Of a DNA stretch of 5,587 nucleotides, positions 1-4,823 are shown one piece after another. The position numbers and the translations under genes are program-made. The notes below the pieces were generated by a model that saw only the letters and a list, made by a program, of their open reading frames with translations, did not search any database and was not told the DNA's origin. How positions within the stretch are numbered: position 1 is the first letter of the stretch; each line of letters begins with the position of its first letter. The stretch comes from an uncultured Pseudobdellovibrionaceae bacterium (lineage in GTDB: Bacteria; Bdellovibrionota; Bdellovibrionia; Bdellovibrionales; JAMPXM01). The stretch spans positions 1 to 5,587 of the forward strand of contig CAKQVW010000204.1 in assembly GCA_934277865.1 (NCBI GenBank), in the 5' to 3' direction.

Positions 1-134
1 TGGGCCACGCAGGTGCGATTATCACAGGCGGAAAAGAAACGGCCGAAGCGAAGTTTGAAGCTCTGCGCGCAGCAGGTTGCTCGATCGCCAAGAGCCCCGC
101 GGACCTCGGTTCGACGCTCAAAGCAAGCCTCTAA
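1..134 (+). CDS. sucD: Succinate-CoA ligase (ADP/GDP-forming) alpha subunit, C-terminal end (partial)
   Basis: The 5' end is cut off by the window edge; the frame reads from base 3 to the TAA at 132-134 and gives 43 complete residues. The peptide starts GHAGAIITGGKETAEAKF and continues to a SPADLGSTL-type ending, the standard C-terminus of the SucD family. The enzyme converts succinyl-CoA to succinate in the TCA cycle with substrate-level phosphorylation, as a complex with SucB's neighbour-step partner SucC (the beta subunit). The His encoded at 6-8, in the GHAGAI context, corresponds to the phosphohistidine that carries the phosphoryl group in this family. A strong terminator follows 42 bases after the stop, so this gene ends its own operon (sucC would be expected just upstream). 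Identification is from family knowledge and is secure despite the short length. Confidence 0.95.
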   Translation, partial: GHAGAIITGGKETAEAKFEALRAAGCSIAKSPADLGSTLKASL

Positions 135-150
135 GCTCGAAGTTTCTCAT

Positions 151-167
151 GGCCGCATACGGCGGCC
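151..167 (+). other. Small GC-rich stem-loop just upstream of the sucD terminator
   Basis: GGCCGC (151-156) pairs with GCGGCC (162-167) around a 5-base ATACG loop. It has no T-run of its own and lies 9 bases before the terminator hairpin. It may protect the sucD mRNA 3' end or aid termination. That role is inferred only; the pairing is directly visible. Confidence 0.45.
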
Positions 168-175
168 TTCCAACA

Positions 176-206
176 GGGGAGTTCCTAGCGGACTCCCCTT
201 TTTTTT
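176..206 (+). terminator. Rho-independent terminator after sucD
   Basis: GGGGAGT (176-182) pairs perfectly with ACTCCCC (192-198). The stem can extend by a G-U and a C-G pair into the loop, and eight T residues (199-206) follow directly. This is a textbook intrinsic terminator on the + strand. It separates the suc operon from the methyltransferase gene and shows that the latter needs its own promoter. Confidence 0.95.
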
Positions 207-244
207 GATTCTGCGCCCCCCTGGACGACGGATCTGCAATGCGC

Positions 245-270
245 TTGCATTGTTCACGAATTCTTATAAT
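245..270 (+). promoter_or_regulatory. Probable sigma-70 type promoter for the methyltransferase gene
   Basis: A perfect -10 hexamer TATAAT lies at 265-270. The best -35 candidate is TTGCAT at 245-250 (three of six consensus bases, spacer only 14), so the -35 assignment is weak. The position is right: after the sucD terminator and before the coding region. Counting 7 bases from the -10 puts the transcription start near 276-280, practically on the GTG start codon at 280. Confidence 0.55.
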
Positions 271-279
271 GCTCCGCTC

Positions 280-1149
280 GTGAGATTTTGGGGTACCAAG
301 GAAATTAAAGACCACGTGCAACGCCTTCTTGAAGAGCGAGGCGACACACTTCGTTCGGCGAAGGCTCTCGACTTTCCAGCAGGCAACGGCGTGACCTCGG
401 AGGTTCTGAGCAAACTTGGAGCCCAGGTTCAAGCGGTGGATCTTTTTCCAGAGTTTTTTCGGAGTCGCGCGGCACCTGTCCGCCGAGGTGATCTGAGCGA
501 AGACTTCCCGCTTCCAGATTCAGAATTTGATTTGGCGATCTGCCAAGAGGGAATCGAGCACGTCGGAAATCAAGATCACGTGTTTCGCGAGTTTTCTCGG
601 GTGCTGAAGCCCGGCGGCACGTTGATCATTACGACTCCCAACTATTCAAATATCAAGAGCAAGCTCAGTTACCTTCTCTGCGAGTCGGAGGCGTTTGGGC
701 GAATCATGCCTCCAAACGAGTTCGAATCGGTTTGGCTTCCAGAGGCCAAGCCGGACTCGGGCTCAAAGGGAGAAGCGGCTCCTTCACGAGTGTATTTCGG
801 CCATTGCTTCTTGACGGGGTCCTTTCGGCTGCGATTGTTTGCCCGCTTGGCCGGACTCGAACTCGTCGGCGTGCGCGAGTCTCGAGTCAACACGACTTCA
901 CTGCTGTATTTCCCGTTTTTTTACCCTTTTATCTGCCTTTCCGCTTGGAAAACAAAACGGCGATTTCTGCGTAAAACCGGCCAAAAACAGCTGGCGGACG
1001 ACCTCTTTCATTGGATGCTAAGTCCCCGACTCTTGTTGGAAAATCACCTCATTCTCGAATTCAAAAAACGCCAAGCGGAAGGCGTACGAAGCGCAGCGAG
1101 CCTCGCCAGCCGTGGCGACAATGTCAGCCTCGAGTCATTTCAAACCTAA
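280..1149 (+). CDS. Class I SAM-dependent methyltransferase, substrate unknown
   Basis: This encodes 289 residues with a Methyltransf_11/23-like Rossmann fold. Motif I is LDFPAGNG (residues 30-37), an acidic residue ending the second strand is D54, then CQEGIEH (88-94), LKPGG (109-113) and TTPN (118-121). DFPAGNG replaces the usual D-x-G-C-G-x-G, so the motif is atypical but recognisable. Downstream is a family-specific part with PPNEFESVW (144-152), RVYFGHCFL (170-178) and a very hydrophobic aromatic stretch (207-223) that might touch the membrane, followed by a basic tail. The frame is open as far as a GTG at 13, but that reading runs through sucD and its terminator. I chose GTG 280 because it gives an N-terminus MRFWGTKEIKDH that resembles related proteins as I remember them, and because the promoter lies just ahead. 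TTG 250 is an alternative. There is no Shine-Dalgarno. The gene stands alone between the terminator and the ndk promoter. Substrate (small molecule, lipid or glycan) cannot be told. Confidence 0.82.
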   Translation: MRFWGTKEIKDHVQRLLEERGDTLRSAKALDFPAGNGVTSEVLSKLGAQVQAVDLFPEFFRSRAAPVRRGDLSEDFPLPDSEFDLAICQEGIEHVGNQDHVFREFSRVLKPGGTLIITTPNYSNIKSKLSYLLCESEAFGRIMPPNEFESVWLPEAKPDSGSKGEAAPSRVYFGHCFLTGSFRLRLFARLAGLELVGVRESRVNTTSLLYFPFFYPFICLSAWKTKRRFLRKTGQKQLADDLFHWMLSPRLLLENHLILEFKKRQAEGVRSAASLASRGDNVSLESFQT

Positions 1150-1175
1150 GACCGCCATATGCGTGCAATTCGGCT

Positions 1176-1204
1176 TTGATTCCACACGGTTTTGAGGCTA
1201 GAAA
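1176..1204 (+). promoter_or_regulatory. Candidate promoter of the ndk operon
   Basis: TTGATT (1176-1181) and TAGAAA (1199-1204) are separated by the ideal 17 bases. Each matches four of six consensus bases. The predicted transcription start near 1211 gives a leader of about 30 bases carrying a good ribosome binding site. There is no terminator between the methyltransferase stop and here, so read-through from upstream is also possible. Confidence 0.45.
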
Positions 1205-1229
1205 AACCCGAAAAATCTAAGGATTTGGT

Positions 1230-1234
1230 AGGAG
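1230..1234 (+). promoter_or_regulatory. Shine-Dalgarno of ndk
   Basis: AGGAG lies 7 bases before the ATG at 1242. It is the only clear, well-spaced ribosome binding site in the window, which fits ndk being the first gene of the cluster and fixes its start. Confidence 0.85.
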
Positions 1235-1241
1235 TAGAAAC

Positions 1242-1670
1242 ATGGCAAAAGAGACAACTTTTTCGATCATTAAACCGAACGCCGTCAAAAAAGGTGTCAT
1301 CGGCGACATCATCGCTCAGTTCGAGAAAGAAGGCCTGACGATCGCAGCAGCGAAACTCACGGTTCTCTCGCGCAAAAAATGCGAAGAGTTCTATGCCGAA
1401 CACAAAGAGCGCCCCTTCTTTGGAGAGCTCGTCGACTTCATGACATCAGGTCCCGTTATGTTGATGGCACTGCACGGTGAAAATGCCGTTCTGAAAAACC
1501 GCGAAATCATGGGCGCAACAGACCCGAAGAAAGCGGAAGCCGGAACAATTCGCGCAAAACACGGGGACTCGGTTGGAGAAAACGCGGTTCACGGTTCGGA
1601 TTCGGCAGCTAGTGCCGCACGCGAATTGGCGCTTTTCTTCGAAAAGACAGAGATCGTTAACGAAAAGTGA
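1242..1670 (+). CDS. ndk: Nucleoside diphosphate kinase
   Basis: This 142-residue protein has the full length of bacterial Ndk. The enzyme transfers the gamma phosphate of ATP to other nucleoside diphosphates through a phosphohistidine, balancing cytoplasmic (d)NTP pools. All hallmarks are visible: FSIIKPNAV at 7-15 with the catalytic Lys11, FYAEHKERPFF (50-60), NREIMGATDP (86-95), GTIRA (101-105) and the active-site signature NAVHGSDS (114-121), whose His117 is the phosphorylated residue. The start ATG has a strong AGGAG upstream. The gene heads the cluster; its TGA stop (1668-1670) overlaps the GTG start of the next gene by four bases. Nothing is unusual in the protein itself. Confidence 0.98.
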   Translation: MAKETTFSIIKPNAVKKGVIGDIIAQFEKEGLTIAAAKLTVLSRKKCEEFYAEHKERPFFGELVDFMTSGPVMLMALHGENAVLKNREIMGATDPKKAEAGTIRAKHGDSVGENAVHGSDSAASAARELALFFEKTEIVNEK

Positions 1671-2887
1671 TCCAGTCACCTGCCGGGAAATCGGTAACCA
1701 CTGAGATCTTTCGCCTCGCAAGAGGTGGTCGGGCCGTCGGTCGTCACGCTGACGGCCGCGTTCTTTTTGTGGCCGGCGCAGTTCCGGGCGATATCGTGGA
1801 GGCGGAAGTCACGCTCGAGAGCGAACGCTTTCTCGAAGCGCGGGTAACGAAGGTCCTTACTGCTTCGCCTCACCGAGTTGCTCCACCCTGTCCACATTTT
1901 GAATCATGTGGCGGTTGTCCCTGGCAGAATGTCTCCTACGCCGAACAGGTTGCGCAGAAACAAGCGATCCTGAAAGACACGCTGATCCGCGGACGCGCGA
2001 TTTCCAAGGACGAAGCTGAACTCTTTCAAGAGTTTCATGCCAGTCCGAAAGAGTTTCGCTATCGCTCGCGTGTGACCTTACAAAAACGAACCAACGGGCA
2101 AGGCACAGAAATCGGCTTCAATCGACGCGAGTCGAATGACTTTGTTGCAATTGACGACTGCTTGCTCGCCCGCGAAGAACTGATTCCTTTCGCTCGCGAT
2201 GTCGCGACGTCTTCCGGATCAAGAGTTCGCGATCGATTTCAAGTCGCACTCGACGAACACGGCAAACTCGCTGTCGGCGGCGCCTTCACTCAAGTGAACT
2301 TCGAACAGAATCAAAAAATGCAGAGTCTGGTAGCGGACCTTGTGGTCTCCCATATCCACAATCGGTCCGAAATCGTGCACTGGCACTTTCTTGATCTCTA
2401 TTGCGGGAACGGCAATCTCACTTTTCCGACGATTGAAAAGGTCCGAGAGACAATGCCCGACAAAGTCATCGAGGCCACCGGTGTTGAACAAACCGAAGAA
2501 AGTATCTTGGACGCGAGAAAAAATCCGCGTGCGCAGCAATGCCGCTTCTATGCAGAAGATGTCGAAGATTGGCTGACACGACAAAAGTCAGGCCCTAGCG
2601 GTCAGGTCACCAAAAAAGGGCTGCCGTTGGACGAGATTGTTCTGTTGGACCCACCTCGAGTCGGCTGCACAAAAGGTGTCATGATGAAAATCGCCCGACG
2701 AAAGCCAAGTCTGGTGATCTATGTCAGCTGTGACCCAGCGACCCAGGCGCGCGACCTTGCACGCCTTCGTGAGACCTTCACCCAGATGAAGGCGCGATAC
2801 GACGTCGAGACGATTACTGGGCTAGATCTCTTCCCACAGACAGATCACATCGAGTCCATCGTGACGTTCCGAAGAAAAGCCAATTGA
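1667..2887 (+). CDS. rlmD: RlmD-type 23S rRNA (uracil-C5)-methyltransferase with TRAM domain and Fe-S cysteines
   Basis: This 406-residue protein of the TrmA/RlmC/RlmD family makes 5-methyluridine in RNA using SAM. In order: a TRAM RNA-binding domain (about 8-65), a [4Fe-4S] cysteine set C75-x5-C81-x2-C84 plus C165, a FTQVN motif (207-211), SAM-binding FLDLYCGNGNLTF (241-253), GVEQ (272-275), DPPRVGC (328-334), the nucleophile Cys355 in YVSCDPATQARDL, and the general base Glu396 in QTDHIES. All catalytic residues are present. Fe-S cysteines argue against TrmA and the TRAM domain argues against RlmC, leaving RlmD (U1939) or a dual RlmCD-like enzyme. The GTG start overlaps the ndk stop (GTGA) and has no good Shine-Dalgarno, so translational coupling to ndk is likely. 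The TRAM domain begins almost at once, which supports this start. Family assignment is secure; the exact target uridine is inferred. Confidence 0.93.
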   Translation: MIQSPAGKSVTTEIFRLARGGRAVGRHADGRVLFVAGAVPGDIVEAEVTLESERFLEARVTKVLTASPHRVAPPCPHFESCGGCPWQNVSYAEQVAQKQAILKDTLIRGRAISKDEAELFQEFHASPKEFRYRSRVTLQKRTNGQGTEIGFNRRESNDFVAIDDCLLAREELIPFARDVATSSGSRVRDRFQVALDEHGKLAVGGAFTQVNFEQNQKMQSLVADLVVSHIHNRSEIVHWHFLDLYCGNGNLTFPTIEKVRETMPDKVIEATGVEQTEESILDARKNPRAQQCRFYAEDVEDWLTRQKSGPSGQVTKKGLPLDEIVLLDPPRVGCTKGVMMKIARRKPSLVIYVSCDPATQARDLARLRETFTQMKARYDVETITGLDLFPQTDHIESIVTFRRKAN

Positions 2888-2889
2888 TT

Positions 2890-2925
2890 TTGCGCGGTTC
2901 GGCTATTCCTGCTAGCGTAATCTCA
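2890..2925 (+). promoter_or_regulatory. Weak candidate internal promoter before the TPR lipoprotein gene
   Basis: TTGCGC (2890-2895), a 17-base spacer ending in TGC (extended -10 type TGn at 2910-2912), and TAGCGT (2913-2918) would place the transcription start exactly on the A of ATG 2925. Both hexamers match only three of six consensus bases, so this is a suggestion. It would explain why no Shine-Dalgarno precedes the gene. Confidence 0.25.
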
Positions 2926-3683
2926 TGCTACGGATGCTGTTTATCGGAGGCCTTTTAGCCTCCACGCTTCAGGTGGGATGCGCCGGGAAAGATCTCGTGA
3001 AGAATCGAGAGATTGCCGCTTTGCATCTTCAGAATGGCACCGTTTTTTTCACCAACAAGCGCTACCCCTCAGCGCTGAATGAATTTCTCCAGGCAGAGCG
3101 ATTGGACCCCTCGAATCCTGTCACGCAGAACAACCTGGCGATGACATACTTTGTTCGTGATCGAATTGATCTCGCGCTGAAGCACATCAACCGAGCACTC
3201 GAGCTGAACAGCAGCTATTCGGAAGCGCGAAACAATCGATCCCGTATTTTGATCGAGCGCGGCCTCTACGACCAAGCAATCGCCGATGCCAATAAGGTTG
3301 TGCAAGACCTCACCTACCAAACACCCATTCGTGCGTGGAACAATATCGCGCTGGCAGAGTTCCGATCTGGCAAGTTTGCCAACGCAAAAAAGACGTCCAC
3401 TGAAGCACTGAAGTTAGATCGAACGAACTGCGCCGCACAGACGACTCTTGGACGCGCCCATCTCGAACTCGGCGAGCTGAAGGAAGCTGCAGAAACTCTA
3501 GATAGGGCCACGATCACTTGTCGACTTGAGGGAGAAGATGAAGCGGCTTATTTTGCCGGCTTTGCTAACTACAAGCTCGGACGATCTGCTGCCGCCATAT
3601 CAAGACTCGAACACGTTTTGAAAGATTACCCCGACGGGCGCTACGCGAAAAAGGCCCAATCACTCCTCGAGATCATGAGATAG
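2925..3683 (+). CDS. pilW: PilF/PilW/Tgl-like outer-membrane TPR lipoprotein (type IV pilus pilotin candidate)
   Basis: This 252-residue protein has a lipoprotein signal: basic R3, a hydrophobic core (5-15) and LQVGC with lipidated Cys19. Gln at -3 is unusual; Ala at +2 suggests outer-membrane sorting. The rest is about six tetratricopeptide repeats, starting roughly at residues 34, 68, 102, 136, 170 and 205. YQTPIRAWNNIALAEFRSG (131-149) resembles the YPTP-x-n-ALxNxGxCAxxxG signature of PilF/PilW. Such proteins bring the secretin PilQ into the outer membrane. Position just before rodZ matches the pilF-rodZ order of gammaproteobacteria. The two disulfide cysteines of classical PilW seem replaced, while C169 and C199 lie elsewhere. 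ATG 2925 is preferred over ATG 2934 because only the former keeps a positive charge in the signal peptide. No Shine-Dalgarno is visible. It could instead be a general TPR lipoprotein of the NlpI kind. Confidence 0.78.
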   Translation: MLRMLFIGGLLASTLQVGCAGKDLVKNREIAALHLQNGTVFFTNKRYPSALNEFLQAERLDPSNPVTQNNLAMTYFVRDRIDLALKHINRALELNSSYSEARNNRSRILIERGLYDQAIADANKVVQDLTYQTPIRAWNNIALAEFRSGKFANAKKTSTEALKLDRTNCAAQTTLGRAHLELGELKEAAETLDRATITCRLEGEDEAAYFAGFANYKLGRSAAAISRLEHVLKDYPDGRYAKKAQSLLEIMR

Positions 3684-3687
3684 CAAA

Positions 3688-4809
3688 ATGAAGATTACCG
3701 GACAGATCTTAAAGGAAAATCGCGAACGACGTGGCGTCACTCTCAACGAAGTTTCGCTTTCGACGAAGATCACGATCAAAACCTTGAATGCAATCGAGGA
3801 CGGCAATCCGATGAATTTGCCGCCCAAGACCTTTCTCCGCGGGTTTGTTCGGTCATACGCTATTTTTCTTGGCCTAGATCCGGAAGAAATCCTCAAGACC
3901 TTCCAAGAGGAAATGGGGTCCACCGTTCTGCGGCCAGCGGGAGTAAAAGACGCCGCCGAAGAAAGTGCCGAGACAAATTCGAATCTGGCCGAGATGAATT
4001 CCGCAGCGACTGAAGCCGTTTCGACTCCGCCAAAATCCTCTGCGACAGTGCCGAACAACGCGACCATTGCACCCGTGTCGGATGCCGAGAAGCGAAAACG
4101 TGCGATGGATGCCGAAAGCCTGCTTCGCAACGAACCCACGATGCTTTCACGAGCAATGATTGTCGGCGGCATCATTGCGCTAATTGCCATCATCGTGTTC
4201 TTGATGGAAAAAATGGAGAGCTATGAGGCCGAGCGTGTGACTGGGCCGGCGGACCCAAGTTCCGTTGAAACTGCGGCTCCTGGCAGCGAGCCCGAAATCC
4301 TCGCACAAAAGAACCAAGTGACAGAGACGACAGATAGCGGTGACAGTTCGCCGACAACTGCCGAGTCAGCAGTTGTCACAAGCTCACCGACGCCCACAGC
4401 GACACCCGCACCGACACCGACGCCTGCGCCAACTCCCACACCAACCCCGGCCGCGACTCCTAAAGCGACACCGACAGCGACGCCGTTGCCTTCTCCGACC
4501 GCAACGCCGACGCCCAAACCGTCGCCGTCGCCGTCGCCAACGCCTGCGGCAACACCGAATGCTGCGGTGACTGGACGGAACAATGAGATCCTCATCGAAG
4601 CCTTAGACAACGTCGACATCGAAGCCGTGATCGACGGCGAGACCGCAAGACCTCTGAAGCTCAAAGCCGAGCAGGTTCAAACCATCAAAGCCAAACGCCG
4701 TGTGACGCTTCGACTCTCCAACGGCGGTGCCGTGAATATTGTCGTAAACGGAATCGATCGCGGCGTACCTGGCGATCTTGGCAAGCCGCTGAAAGTTGAT
4801 CTGCCTTGA
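3688..4809 (+). CDS. rodZ: RodZ-family bitopic cytoskeletal/HTH protein
   Basis: This 373-residue protein has RodZ architecture. A cytoplasmic HTH_25 domain (about 4-72) is followed by a Ser/Ala-rich cytoplasmic linker (80-130), a basic EKRKR patch (134-138) and one transmembrane helix (about 157-173). A long periplasmic linker comes next with a Pro/Thr repeat (233-290), then a C-terminal DUF4115 beta domain (about 299-373, with LRLSNGGAVNIVVNG at 341-355). RodZ links MreB filaments to the wall elongation machinery. By my alignment the MreB-contacting aromatics of known RodZ proteins correspond to F49 and F53 in TFLRGFVRSY, so MreB binding looks preserved. ATG 3688 follows the previous stop by four bases with only GAGA (3677-3680) as a weak ribosome binding site. 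The stop is inside a stem-loop that also covers the next gene's start. Family assignment is secure; a role as DNA-binding regulator is possible but unsupported. Confidence 0.93.
   Translation: MKITGQILKENRERRGVTLNEVSLSTKITIKTLNAIEDGNPMNLPPKTFLRGFVRSYAIFLGLDPEEILKTFQEEMGSTVLRPAGVKDAAEESAETNSNLAEMNSAATEAVSTPPKSSATVPNNATIAPVSDAEKRKRAMDAESLLRNEPTMLSRAMIVGGIIALIAIIVFLMEKMESYEAERVTGPADPSSVETAAPGSEPEILAQKNQVTETTDSGDSSPTTAESAVVTSSPTPTATPAPTPTPAPTPTPTPAATPKATPTATPLPSPTATPTPKPSPSPSPTPAATPNAAVTGRNNEILIEALDNVDIEAVIDGETARPLKLKAEQVQTIKAKRRVTLRLSNGGAVNIVVNGIDRGVPGDLGKPLKVDLP
4384..4557 (+). repeat. Degenerate 6-bp coding repeat (Pro-Thr linker of RodZ)
   Basis: The stretch encodes 58 residues (RodZ 233-290) in strict two-residue periodicity. 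Every even-numbered residue is Pro (23 times) or Ala (6 times: 238, 256, 260, 264, 272, 288), and odd positions are mostly Thr, with Ser, Ala, Lys and Leu. Units such as CCGACG, CCGACA and CCAACT recur. Pro/Ala differ by one base (CCN/GCN), as expected from point mutation in an expanded hexanucleotide repeat. It should form an extended, stiff periplasmic spacer. Confidence 0.9.
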
Positions 4810-4823
4810 ACTGGAGGCAGATC
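4798..4823 (+). promoter_or_regulatory. Perfect 9-bp stem-loop over the rodZ stop / glycosyltransferase start
   Basis: GATCTGCCT (4798-4806) is exactly complementary to AGGCAGATC (4815-4823), with an 8-base loop TGAACTGG and a possible extra G-U pair. The loop contains the rodZ TGA stop. The first base of the TTG start is in the stem, and most of a Shine-Dalgarno-like GGAGG (4813-4817) lies in the 3' arm. No T-run follows, so it is not an intrinsic terminator. A translational-coupling or mRNA-processing element is inferred. Confidence 0.6.

Noticed and set aside
13..279. Open frame extending the methyltransferase upstream to a GTG at 13
   Set aside because: It overlaps sucD in another frame, crosses the terminator hairpin, and its residues are basic and low in family resemblance. 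The methyltransferase fold starts after 280.
1188..1208. Inverted repeat GGTTTT / AAAACC before ndk
   Set aside because: Only 6 bp, AT-rich and with a 9-base loop, and no T-run follows; it overlaps the candidate -10. Too weak to call a terminator or operator.
1213..1226. Small AAATC-TAAG-GATTT hairpin in the ndk leader
   Set aside because: Five weak pairs that do not cover the Shine-Dalgarno; likely chance.
3660..4193. Antisense frame of 177 codons over the start of rodZ
   Set aside because: Composition is a Ser/Ala/Arg-rich shadow; the sense frame has clear HTH_25 and RodZ motifs.
4340..4570. Forward Arg/Pro/Gln-rich frame inside rodZ
   Set aside because: It is a frame-shifted reading of the same repeat with no ribosome binding site.
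4221..4664. Antisense frame encoding a Gly/Val-repeat protein
   Set aside because: It is the mirror of the Pro/Thr repeat of rodZ; the periodicity comes from the sense strand repeat and no start signal is seen.
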